A DNA stretch of 49,197 nt from NCBI GenBank assembly GCA_947447265.1, contig CANFKC010000038.1, positions 1 through 49,197 on the forward strand, in the 5' to 3' direction. Of the stretch, positions 41,983-49,197 are shown piece after piece. Origin of the DNA: Chitinophagaceae bacterium (GTDB lineage: Bacteria; Bacteroidota; Bacteroidia; Chitinophagales; Chitinophagaceae). The notes under the pieces are model-generated. The model was given only the letters and a program-made list of their open reading frames with translations. It had not been told where the DNA came from and made no database searches. Within the stretch, counting starts at the first letter, position 1. Each line of letters starts with the position of its first letter. The translations under genes were made by a program, and so were the position numbers.

Positions 41983-43068
41983 ATGACATCAAAATTTCCG
42001 GTTTTACTCGCAGCTTTTTTATGCTGCAACATTTTATCAAAAGCACAGACTGATACACAACAGACCCAAAACAGCAACGTACATATTGGCTTGGTTTACC
42101 CACTAAGCACTAATGGCTTTCGAGCTGCAACATATACGAATCTGTTTTCGGCACATGCCTTAATAGGGGTATCAAAAAACGAGCGGGCATTTTGCGCAGC
42201 CGGTTTTGGTAATATTGTTAAAGACAGTGCGAAGGGGCTTGTAGCTGCAGGCTTCTTTAACGTAATTGGCCATGGCGCAAGCGGCATGCAGGCAGCAGGG
42301 TTTATAAACTGTATTGGCGGAAAAGCTACCGGCATGCAGGCGGCGGGCTTCACCAATATTACAGACAGCGCGACAGGTGCGCAGTTTGCAGGCTTTGTAA
42401 ATGTAAACCGCCATAACATAGACGGCTTTCAGGCAGCGGGTTTTATCAATACAGCGAAAAAGGTAAACACGCAGATAGCAGGCTTCGTTAACGTAGCCGA
42501 TTCAGTGTCGGGGTCGCAGGTAGCAGGTTTCATTAATGTAGCGGGTAAAGTAAAGGGTGTGCAGATAGCTGGCTTTATTAATGTTGCCGATAGCAGCGAC
42601 TACCCTATTGGCCTCATTAACATTATTAAAAAAGGCCAAAAGGCCATAGGCATTACTATTGATGAAACGGGCACTACGCTGGCCGCCTTCCGCTCAGGTG
42701 GAAAGGTACTCTATGGTATTGTTGGCGCGGGTTTCAACTTTAATTACAACAGCAACCTATTTGCCATGCAGGCCGGACTGGGTGCTCATTTACCACTTAG
42801 CAAATACATTACCCTGAGCGGAGAATTATCCGTCACTTCCCTAACTGATTTCTGGTGGGGCAGTTATATGAATTCAGCTATCCGCATAATGCCCTCTATA
42901 AAAATACGCAAGGTAGAAGCCTTCGCAGGGCCAAGCATTAACTATGCCAATACAACCCATGGAGTGGGCACCGGAATTATCAACAATACCCTCTGGCACG
43001 AACAAATTTTCCCGCGTACACACGATCTCCATATTGGCTTTTTAGCGGGCGTGCAATATCATCTGTAA
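41983..43068 (+). CDS. LA_2272-type repeat outer-membrane protein without STN domain
   Basis: 361 residues from ATG 41983 (MTSKFPVLLAAFLCCNILSKAQ signal peptide; upstream in-frame residues would spoil it). About eight to nine repeats of 14-16 residues of the form 'GMQAAGFIN' / 'GVQIAGFIN' fill residues 75-215. The part after the repeats ('IGLINIIKKGQKAIGI', 'GKVLYGIVGAGFNF') aligns with the same part of the 604-residue protein ('LGFLNIVRKGYHKISI', 'NRKLYSVLSFSTAV'), so the two share repeat region and C-terminal barrel. It has neither STN nor carboxypeptidase-regulatory-like domain. Confidence 0.82.
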   Translation: MTSKFPVLLAAFLCCNILSKAQTDTQQTQNSNVHIGLVYPLSTNGFRAATYTNLFSAHALIGVSKNERAFCAAGFGNIVKDSAKGLVAAGFFNVIGHGASGMQAAGFINCIGGKATGMQAAGFTNITDSATGAQFAGFVNVNRHNIDGFQAAGFINTAKKVNTQIAGFVNVADSVSGSQVAGFINVAGKVKGVQIAGFINVADSSDYPIGLINIIKKGQKAIGITIDETGTTLAAFRSGGKVLYGIVGAGFNFNYNSNLFAMQAGLGAHLPLSKYITLSGELSVTSLTDFWWGSYMNSAIRIMPSIKIRKVEAFAGPSINYANTTHGVGTGIINNTLWHEQIFPRTHDLHIGFLAGVQYHL

Positions 43069-43196
43069 CGCTGTATCGGCAGCCATCTACAAAAAAATCA
43101 CTGGCCTCGTAGGGGTAAACGCGAACACGATTGTCAATTAAGCATAACAATACGAACCAACATTTTAAACCTAAAAAACAAAAACAACACAACATC

Positions 43197-43910
43197 ATGA
43201 GAACAAGCATTTTCACACTATTAAGCCTGGTAATTCTTTTTACAACACCATCATGCCACAAGATATCTGGCGAAGGACCAACAGTGACCCAAACCTATAG
43301 TACTGGTAGTTTTACATCGGTTGATGCCGGCATTGATGCCGACCTATATTATACGCAGAGCAGCAATTATACCCTGGAAATAAGCGGGCAGGCCAATGTG
43401 TTAAGCCGTATAACTACGAATGTTGTAAATGGAGAATTGAGATTACAATTCCGCGACTTTGTATCCGTGTGGCACCATTCCCCAATAACGGTGCGTGTTT
43501 CTGCACCTTACCTCAGCGGTATGGGCATTAACGGTTCGGGTAATTTTTATGCACTGAGCAATGTAAGCACATCTACGCTCAACCTAAAGGTAAATGGTTC
43601 GGGCAGTATTAGCGTAGCAGGCTTTACGGGTCAGAGCCTAACAGGTAATATTTCAGGGTCCGGCGCAATAACGGTAAGCGGCGGAACGGTATCGGCGGAG
43701 AGCCTGCAGATTAGTGGCAGCGGCACAATGGATATGCTGGGTTTAAATGCCGTATCGGCAAGCACACAAACAAGCGGCAGCGGTAAAACAACCGTTAACG
43801 TAAGCAACAGCCTTGATGTGCGTATTTCAGGCAGTGGCGATGTATACTATGCTGGTAACCCGGCTATCTATACCAGCATCTCAGGTTCTGGTAAAGTAAT
43901 GAAGCTCTAG
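43197..43910 (+). CDS. GIN domain lipoprotein (putative auto-transporter adhesin head, DUF2807)
   Basis: 237 residues from ATG 43197. Lipoprotein signal with 'LFTTPSC' lipobox, Cys at 19. The mature part is a DUF2807/GIN right-handed beta-helix: 'FTSVDAGIDADLYYTQSSNY', 'GELRLQFRD', 'ITVRVSAPYLSGMGINGSGNF', then repeated 'GSGxxxV' turns to the end ('ISGSGKVMKL'). Such domains are surface or periplasmic and of unsettled role, possibly adhesive. Positioned 128 bp after the second repeat-barrel gene on the same strand, with a terminator following, so it may be the last gene of the cassette. Confidence 0.9.
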   Translation: MRTSIFTLLSLVILFTTPSCHKISGEGPTVTQTYSTGSFTSVDAGIDADLYYTQSSNYTLEISGQANVLSRITTNVVNGELRLQFRDFVSVWHHSPITVRVSAPYLSGMGINGSGNFYALSNVSTSTLNLKVNGSGSISVAGFTGQSLTGNISGSGAITVSGGTVSAESLQISGSGTMDMLGLNAVSASTQTSGSGKTTVNVSNSLDVRISGSGDVYYAGNPAIYTSISGSGKVMKL

Positions 43911-43932
43911 CACAGTCGATATTCAGGAATTT

Positions 43933-43959
43933 AGCAGTACCGCCTTTGGCGGTACTGCT
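43933..43959. terminator. Intrinsic terminator after GIN gene
   Basis: 12-bp perfect stem (AGCAGTACCGCC / GGCGGTACTGCT) with TTT loop and a TTTTTT run, 22 bp after the stop codon. Confidence 0.92.
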
Positions 43960-44022
43960 TTTTTATGTTGTACGCGCTATAATATCAACTGGCTTTTTGT
44001 ATGTTTATTGCAAAATCATCCT

Positions 44023-44820
44023 ATGATAATCAGATACTTACCCCTAGTTGCTTTCCTGATGTTTGCACAAATAACTACTGCAAAAACAACCTTCAGCGAT
44101 AAAACGGAACAGCCGAAATTTGTTGCGATGGCAACTAATAGTACTGTTGCGAATACCTTCAATCAACACCAGGAATCTTTCTCAGTAAAACCAATGTTAC
44201 CGTTTACCGGCGGTGGCGGCGGGTCAGACAAGAACTTTTGCCTTTCCATCAATCTCGGCGCCAGTAACATAATGGGGACAATTAATAATTATGCTACAAA
44301 GGTGACCCCGGAATTAGCCTACCAGTTTGCAGCTGGCCTCTCTATTGCCAAAGACGGACAAACCGATGGGCATAAAAGTGTCATTTCCATTATGGGCTCC
44401 ATTACCGGTCTTGCATCAGTACTGAAGTATACCGACAAAACAAACAAGGAGACCATGCTTCGATACACGCTAACGAGTTTTGGACTTCCGGTTTCTTATA
44501 CCGGTATCATTACCAATAATTCAGATATTGGCTTCTTTTACCAGGGCGGGCTTGACATAGAATATAACAGCAAGGACTATGATGACCGTAGGTTAGCGAC
44601 AAAAGAATTCAATACTATTTTTGTTTCCCCTTTTGCCAGCCTCGGTTTTACCTTTCCAACTAAGGGAGGAGATTACAATGGCATCCACTTTAAACCCGAA
44701 CAGGTAATGATAGGGCCATTCGTTTCTTACCTTGCCAACAACATGAGCGCACTCAACAGCAGCAGCCTCAACTGCCTTACTTTTGGTATAAGAATGTATG
44801 TAATGCAGGTTAATGATTAG
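44023..44820 (+). CDS. Putative outer-membrane beta-barrel protein
   Basis: 265 residues from ATG 44023 (a TTG at 44008 would add five residues). Signal peptide (MIIRYLPLVAFLMFAQITTA). After a Gly-rich linker (FTGGGGGS) the rest shows alternating hydrophobic strands: 'FCLSINLGASNIMGTI', 'AYQFAAGLSIAKDG', 'SFGLPVSYTGII', 'IGFFYQGGLDIEYNS', 'FVSPFASLGFTF', 'FGIRMYVMQV'. That fits an 8- to 10-strand outer-membrane barrel. No named family recognised. Confidence 0.72.
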   Translation: MIIRYLPLVAFLMFAQITTAKTTFSDKTEQPKFVAMATNSTVANTFNQHQESFSVKPMLPFTGGGGGSDKNFCLSINLGASNIMGTINNYATKVTPELAYQFAAGLSIAKDGQTDGHKSVISIMGSITGLASVLKYTDKTNKETMLRYTLTSFGLPVSYTGIITNNSDIGFFYQGGLDIEYNSKDYDDRRLATKEFNTIFVSPFASLGFTFPTKGGDYNGIHFKPEQVMIGPFVSYLANNMSALNSSSLNCLTFGIRMYVMQVND

Positions 44821-44901
44821 AAGTCGGGTACTGCTGCAATTAAGGTTGGTAACAATTTAGTAATTTCAGTGCCTTAAGTTCACACTGGTAAAATTCATCG
44901 G

Positions 44902-47301
44902 GTGAAAAAAGCTATTCTATTTATTGCCGCAATATTGGTTGCATGCTTTGCCAGCGCACAAACAACAACCTTGCCTAATGGCTGGCGGTTAGATCCAGCA
45001 GGTAAAACTATAGCACTTAATAGTGACCTTCCTCTGAATATTGCCCTTAGCCGGAATGGAAAGTATGCCGCAGTTACCAATAATGGTGTGGGGAAGCAAT
45101 TCATACAGTTGGTAGATGTGCGCAAACAAAAAGTACTGTTTTCCACAACAATAAAAAAAAGCTGGCTCGGGCTTAAATTCAGTGATGACGGTAAGCGCTT
45201 GTTTGCTTCGGCTGGCAATGATAACCAGGTGCTCATTTATTCTGTTGCACACGACTCTTTAAGACTGAGTGATAGCATCGTTTTAGGAAAACCGTGGCCC
45301 GTAAAAATAAGCCCGACCGGCATTGACATTGATGAGACCAACCAAAGGCTTTATGTGGTTACCAAGGAAAATAATTCGCTTTACGTTATCAATCTCGCAA
45401 CAAAAAAAACACTGAGGAGGATACAGCTGAGTGCTGAAGCTTATACCTGTGTGTTAGCGCCAGACAAGCACAAGCTGTATATTTCATTGTGGGGTGGCAG
45501 GCAGGTTGTTTGCTATAATACAATAGCTCAGAAAATTACCGACTCAGTAACAACCGGACAGAACACCAACGATATTTGCCTTACCCGGACAGGCAGTTAT
45601 CTTTTTGCGGCTAATGCCGTTGATAATTCTGTATCGGTTATTGATACCCGTACCTTCAGGGTAATTGAGGTGCTGAATGCGGCTATGTATCCTGATGCTC
45701 CGGCCGGCTCAACCACCAATAGTGTGGCGCTAAGCAGGGATGAAAAACAACTTTTTATAGCTAATGCCGATAATAACTGTCTTGCGGTATTTGATGTGAG
45801 CCATCCCGGAAAAAGTTTTTCTTTGGGTTTTATCCCGACGGGCTGGTACCCCACCTGCGTTCGTACGGACAAACGACATGTATATGTTGTAAACGGTAAA
45901 GGTAGTACATCATTGCCCGATCCGCAGGGGCCACAGCCGGTTGCCAGGGGATCAAAAGACTACTACAAAAAAGCCGATAAAGGTAACAGCCAATATATTG
46001 GCAGCCTTTTTAAGGGTACGATGAATATTATTAACGTACGCAGGAAAACAGACTTCGATGAATGGACTGCCCGGACTTATGCTAACACCCCTTATACCAA
46101 GGAGAAGGAAACGGCGCCTGAAGGTGAAACCGGAAACCCCATACCCATGAAGCAGGGAGCAACATCGCCAATAAAACATGTGTTTTATATTATTAAGGAG
46201 AACCGCACCTACGACCAGGTACTATCTGATATACCGGGCGGGAATGGAGACACCTCACTGTTGCTTTTTGGTAAACAAATAACACCTAATGAGCATGCGC
46301 TGGCAACACAGTTTGTGTTGCTTGATAATTTTTATGTTGATGCCGAAGTAAGCGCCGATGGTCATAACTGGAGCATGGCTGCATATGCCAATGACTTTAT
46401 TGAAAAGACCTGGCCCACCAACTACGGTGGCAGGGGTGGTAATTATGATTTCGCCGCAAATAAAAAGATCGCGCTTCCCCGCAACGGATTCCTGTGGGAT
46501 TACGCCTTACGCAAAGGTCTCGGCTTCCGCGACTATGGCGAGTTTTTTGATGATGATGGAACTGTTTACCTGCCTGAACTTTCAAAACATATGTGCCCTG
46601 GCTATGTGGGTTGGAATATGAAATACAAAGACATCGATCGTGAAAAAACGTGGGAGCATGATTTTGATTCGTTGCTTACACAAAATGCGGTTCCAGCACT
46701 TAATATACTGTACTTCCCTAATGACCATACTGCAGGTTTGAATAAAAAGGACCGCACACCCTATGCTTGTGTTGCCGACAATGATCTTGCCCTCGGTAGG
46801 ATGATCGATCATCTGTCACAGTCGGCAGTATGGAAAGAAAGCGTTGTATTTGTGCTGGAAGATGATGCGCAAAATGGCCCCGACCATGTGGACGCACACC
46901 GCAGTATTGCTTTTGTAGCAGGCCCCTACGTAAGGCGCAATTATATTGACCATACCATGTACTCCACGTCTTCCATGTTGCGTACAATTGAGCTTATACT
47001 TGGCTTGCCGCCAATGAGCCAGTATGATGCTGCAGCTGCACCCATGTACCGTTGCTTTACTGCACAGCCCGACAATACATCGTATGCGCATAAGCCATCT
47101 GAAGTGGACCTTGAAGAACATAATACTGCATCGGCGGAACTGAACCGGGAGAGCGAGCTCATGGACTTTTCAGCACCCGACCGGGCGCCAGACCTTGAGC
47201 TGAATATGCTGGTATGGAATAGCATTAAACCCACTATCCCTTATCCGGGACTCAGGCGGGCCGCCTTCGTAAAGGTGACGAAAGATGGTGATGACGATTA
47301 G
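44902..47301 (+). CDS. Beta-propeller / phosphoesterase fusion protein
   Basis: 799 residues from GTG 44902. Signal peptide (MKKAILFIAAILVACFASA). Residues about 35-340 are a YncE/YVTN-type seven-bladed beta-propeller ('GKYAAVTNNG', 'LYVVTKENNSLYVIN', 'YLFAANAVDNSVSVIDT', 'LFIANADNNCLAVFDV'). Residues about 420-760 are a phosphoesterase (PF04185-type, acid phosphatase/phospholipase C superfamily): 'FYIIKENRTYDQVLSDIPGG', 'NFYVDAEVSADGHNWSMAAY', 'LYFPNDHTAGL' and 'VLEDDAQNGPDHVDAHRS', with the metal-binding Asp/His positions in place. It is an exported phosphatase or phospholipase; substrate unknown. Confidence 0.9.
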   Translation: MKKAILFIAAILVACFASAQTTTLPNGWRLDPAGKTIALNSDLPLNIALSRNGKYAAVTNNGVGKQFIQLVDVRKQKVLFSTTIKKSWLGLKFSDDGKRLFASAGNDNQVLIYSVAHDSLRLSDSIVLGKPWPVKISPTGIDIDETNQRLYVVTKENNSLYVINLATKKTLRRIQLSAEAYTCVLAPDKHKLYISLWGGRQVVCYNTIAQKITDSVTTGQNTNDICLTRTGSYLFAANAVDNSVSVIDTRTFRVIEVLNAAMYPDAPAGSTTNSVALSRDEKQLFIANADNNCLAVFDVSHPGKSFSLGFIPTGWYPTCVRTDKRHVYVVNGKGSTSLPDPQGPQPVARGSKDYYKKADKGNSQYIGSLFKGTMNIINVRRKTDFDEWTARTYANTPYTKEKETAPEGETGNPIPMKQGATSPIKHVFYIIKENRTYDQVLSDIPGGNGDTSLLLFGKQITPNEHALATQFVLLDNFYVDAEVSADGHNWSMAAYANDFIEKTWPTNYGGRGGNYDFAANKKIALPRNGFLWDYALRKGLGFRDYGEFFDDDGTVYLPELSKHMCPGYVGWNMKYKDIDREKTWEHDFDSLLTQNAVPALNILYFPNDHTAGLNKKDRTPYACVADNDLALGRMIDHLSQSAVWKESVVFVLEDDAQNGPDHVDAHRSIAFVAGPYVRRNYIDHTMYSTSSMLRTIELILGLPPMSQYDAAAAPMYRCFTAQPDNTSYAHKPSEVDLEEHNTASAELNRESELMDFSAPDRAPDLELNMLVWNSIKPTIPYPGLRRAAFVKVTKDGDDD

Positions 47302-47321
47302 CGAAGTAATTGGAGGCAATA

Positions 47322-47486
47322 CTAAATTTTGTAGCCGATGCCTAGTTTGATAGCGCTTAGGTTTAATGGCACTGTAACATCATTCGCTAAGTATACGCTA
47401 TCGAATGCCACGGGTAAAAGCAACAGACTGCCGGCTGTGTGCATAATTTCAATAAATATATGTACATTCGTTAGGCGTTTATCAAG
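47322..47486 (-). pseudogene. C-terminal remnant of an outer-membrane protein gene
   Basis: The minus strand reads open for about 55 codons down to TAG at 47322-47324. It includes 'LLLLPVAFDSVYLANDV' and ends in 'LSAIKLGIGYKI', a typical final beta-strand with aromatic near-terminus of an outer-membrane barrel. There is no proper start, and the segment runs into the start of the oppositely oriented gene at 47487. Its 5' part is therefore missing. The upper limit is approximate. Confidence 0.45.
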
Positions 47487-47795
47487 ATGAAAAATTGCTA
47501 CTTCATACTGTTTTTATTATCATGTCTTTGTCCGAGGTGTGCGCTGGCGGGCGACAAAAACTACACGCTTCCTAATGGAACTATGAAGTTGTTCATTGAG
47601 CCTGCGGCACTTATTGACCTCGTAAATGATCCGAGCATACGCCTGGGCATTGAAGCGCCCGTTTACAAGCATTTTTCCGCGTTTGTAGTTGGCGGCATTT
47701 ACTCTAGTGGCAACTATGGCAAGGCAGGTGTAAAATTTTATGGGTTTAGTAAAAAGGACCCTGAGCTATTTTTTGCGCTGAGTGCCTCCTATAAG
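47487..47795 (+). pseudogene. Outer-membrane-type gene interrupted by the insertion sequence
   Basis: 103 codons from ATG 47487 to the first base of the insertion sequence at 47796; the frame then runs 15 codons into the IS and stops at 47841-47843. Signal peptide (MKNCYFILFLLSCLCPRCALA), then strands 'MKLFIEPAALIDLVNDPSIRLG', 'FSAFVVGGIYSSGNYGKAGVKFYG' (each in part) and 'ELFFALSASYK', in keeping with an outer-membrane barrel of DUF3575-like type. The 3' part should lie beyond the IS, outside the window. Confidence 0.7.
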
Positions 47796-47812
47796 CCCAG
47801 ATTACGCATTAG
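47796..47812 (+). repeat. IS terminal inverted repeat (left)
   Basis: CCCAGATTACGCATTAG. The transposase stop codon (TAA on the minus strand, 47802-47804) lies inside this repeat. Confidence 0.9.
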
Positions 47813-49121
47813 ACAAAATAAAAGGATACTCAAATTCTTTTGAGTAATTCCATAAGCCGGAGAACCAGGCTCGTCTTTTTTTGCTTAATGCAATTTTGAG
47901 GACAAGTTTTCCGTTGATTTTTTCAAAATAAGCACCTATGGCAAATGCCCGGTAGCGTAGTGTGGAGAGTGTTTTTTGTGTGTTTTCCTGCATTACAAAA
48001 GTCCTGAACAACGCCATGAGATTATATGCGATCATTGCAAACATCAATGCAGCTTCAGTAGCGTAGAAGTTATTAAGGTTAAAACTGTCGAAGCCAAAAT
48101 CATACTTCAGTTCTTTAATCCTATTTTCGGCTTCGGCGCGACCTCGGTACAATCGCCATACATCAGATGCCGCAAACGTAAGGTTGGTCACATAGGCAGA
48201 GTACCTATAGCCCTGATACTCTTCTTCATCTTTGAACAGCTTTAATTGTCTTCCTGTTGCTTGAGGCCGATCTTTGATTTTTTGTCTTACAATAACAATC
48301 CTTCTTGGCTTTTGCCAAACTGAAGCCTGATGAGTTTGTTCGCAAATTTCTATGCCATTATCTAAGGACAACCACCCTCTTTTGCCTGCTATTAGTCGCT
48401 GTATGGGGTGAGTAAACTTTGCGGAAACAATATAATTGATCTGTTTGTGTTCGAGGTGGTCAAAAATATCTGATTGACAAAACCCGCTGTCAAGGCGGAT
48501 CAGACCTACTGTCTTGTTCTTCAGCTTCGACAAAGTATCCTCAAGGAAAGCGAGGAAATTATTGGCTGATGAAGTGTCGCCGCTTCGCAGCCACATATTG
48601 GCTACCAACTTCACATCATCAATAAACGCGATTAGTGGATGGTGCGAGTTGCGCCCTTTCTTTTTTGGATTGTAGCCTTTCTTCGCTCCTTCCTGCTGTC
48701 CATACCGGGTCATTACAGACGAGTCTATATCTAGTGTAAAGTTGTCAAACTTGAGGTTGTCGAATATCCAGGGATAAAAACAATCACTTATGGATTGATT
48801 AGTTGATTGCGTGAATTTACCAAAGAACCTTTTATAAGTATCCTGCCCGGGAGTGCGCTGCCAGCCAAATATCTTGCCTAAAGCGGCATCGTGTCGGGTC
48901 ACTTCCGTATGCAGGAAACGATTTGCCCCGCACCAAATACTGGTTATAAATCCTTCTATAATAGTTGACGTTTTATAGCCCCGGTTAGATCCAGAAACAG
49001 GAAGGTCATCATTGCCGTCAATAAGTTCACGGAAGCCTGTTTTTTGCAACATTTGACTCAAAAACGCCATTCCGCCCCAGGGCGTAATCTCTTTACTGGT
49101 ATAGCTTATGTCGAATTCCAT
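47802..49121 (-). CDS. IS1380-family transposase (DDE type)
   Basis: 439 residues from ATG 49121 to a TAA inside the left terminal repeat. RNase H-type DDE transposase: first Asp in 'LDIDSSVMTRYGQQEGAKKG', second in 'LIRLDSGFCQSDIF', Glu in 'YRGRAEAENRIKELKYDFGF'. The run 'GYNPKKKGRNSHHPLIAF' and the terminal 'FYATEAALMFAMIAYNLMALF' are typical of IS1380/DDE_Tnp_1-type enzymes. Full length, no internal stop or frameshift. Confidence 0.93.
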   Translation of the reverse strand: MEFDISYTSKEITPWGGMAFLSQMLQKTGFRELIDGNDDLPVSGSNRGYKTSTIIEGFITSIWCGANRFLHTEVTRHDAALGKIFGWQRTPGQDTYKRFFGKFTQSTNQSISDCFYPWIFDNLKFDNFTLDIDSSVMTRYGQQEGAKKGYNPKKKGRNSHHPLIAFIDDVKLVANMWLRSGDTSSANNFLAFLEDTLSKLKNKTVGLIRLDSGFCQSDIFDHLEHKQINYIVSAKFTHPIQRLIAGKRGWLSLDNGIEICEQTHQASVWQKPRRIVIVRQKIKDRPQATGRQLKLFKDEEEYQGYRYSAYVTNLTFAASDVWRLYRGRAEAENRIKELKYDFGFDSFNLNNFYATEAALMFAMIAYNLMALFRTFVMQENTQKTLSTLRYRAFAIGAYFEKINGKLVLKIALSKKRRAWFSGLWNYSKEFEYPFILSNA

Positions 49122-49180
49122 CGGCTAATTTCTCTATTGCTACGCATTAGGATTTGAACCTCAATTTACTCATTTTAATC

Positions 49181-49197
49181 CTAATGCGTAATCTGGG
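49181..49197 (-). repeat. IS terminal inverted repeat (right)
   Basis: Exact complement of the left 17-bp repeat, ending at the last base of the window. Confidence 0.9.

Larger units (their letters stand above)
47796..49197 (-). mobile_element. Complete IS1380-family insertion sequence, 1,402 bp
   Basis: The element is bounded by 17-bp perfect terminal inverted repeats CCCAGATTACGCATTAG at 47796-47812 and, as its complement, 49181-49197. It contains one transposase gene on the minus strand. The right end is the last base of the window, so the second copy of the target duplication cannot be read; the base pairs before the left end are ATAAG. Both the transposase and its ends look intact, so it is probably active or recently inserted. 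Confidence 0.9.

Noticed and set aside
40716-42419. Minus-strand frames (184 and 107 codons) rich in Pro, Ile and Cys across both repeat-barrel genes
   Set aside because: They are antisense shadows created by the regular GxQIAGxxN codons; the plus-strand genes have signal peptides and domain structure.
49140-49175. A tRNA-like T-loop string (GGTTCAAATCC on the minus strand)
   Set aside because: It lies inside the insertion sequence end and has no acceptor, D or anticodon stems around it.

Overview
The window reads as chromosomal DNA of a free-living Bacteroidota, most likely a Chitinophagales/Chitinophagaceae-type bacterium. The signs are two kinds of type IX secretion (T9SS) C-terminal domain, an ECF sigma / FecR anti-sigma / STN-domain cassette, OMP_b-brl-type outer-membrane receptors, Bacteroidetes -7 boxes (TAnnTTTG) upstream of several genes, and many short intergenic hairpin repeats. 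No rRNA, tRNA, CRISPR array or phage module was found. The left edge cuts a repetitive adhesin gene. The right edge coincides exactly with the last base of an insertion sequence, which suggests the window is a whole contig whose assembly broke at repeats.

Layout. (1) 1-7.3 kb: a truncated minus-strand surface protein with two ice-binding-like (DUF3494) domains and at least six Ig-like repeats, a secreted protein of unknown family, an AraC regulator, a small membrane protein, a DUF4262 protein and a Thr-rich lipoprotein. Three copies of one hairpin repeat and a separate multi-hairpin repeat lie between them. (2) 7.4-13.4 kb: M16 peptidase, cold-shock protein, M20 aminoacyl-histidine dipeptidase (pepD) and a T9SS-exported cyclophilin. 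(3) 13.7-19.9 kb: one tight operon for aromatic catabolism, with homogentisate dioxygenase, 4-hydroxyphenylpyruvate dioxygenase and phenylacetyl-CoA epoxidase paaABCD (no paaE), ending in a CstB-like persulfide dioxygenase/rhodanese. (4) 20.2-23.9 kb: SRAP protein, then an AT-rich patch with an Mrr-type restriction endonuclease, a small nuclease-like partner, a decayed relic of a similar nuclease motif and an ORF6N protein. (5) 24-33.2 kb: UbiD decarboxylase, VOC protein, TonB-receptor-like barrel, hybrid GAF/PAS histidine kinase with a CheY-like regulator, and a T9SS type-B surface protein. (6) 33.3-37.8 kb: K+ channel-like protein, a pair of paralogous secreted proteins flanking a lipoprotein, its truncated copy and a CHAD protein, then a divergent HU protein.

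(7) 38.3-43.9 kb holds the most unusual module: an ECF sigma factor, a FecR anti-sigma factor, and then, where a SusC/FecA TonB receptor is normally found, a protein with a signal peptide, STN domain, carboxypeptidase-regulatory-like domain and a run of 16-residue 'GxQxAGxxN' repeats (LA_2272-like surface repeats). A second protein with the same repeats but no STN domain and a GIN-domain lipoprotein follow. It looks like a surface-signalling cassette whose outer-membrane partner is a repeat barrel rather than a TonB transporter.

(8) 44-49.2 kb: an outer-membrane-like protein, a beta-propeller/phosphoesterase fusion, remnants of two outer-membrane genes, and a complete 1,402-bp IS1380-type element with 17-bp terminal inverted repeats that has interrupted one of them.
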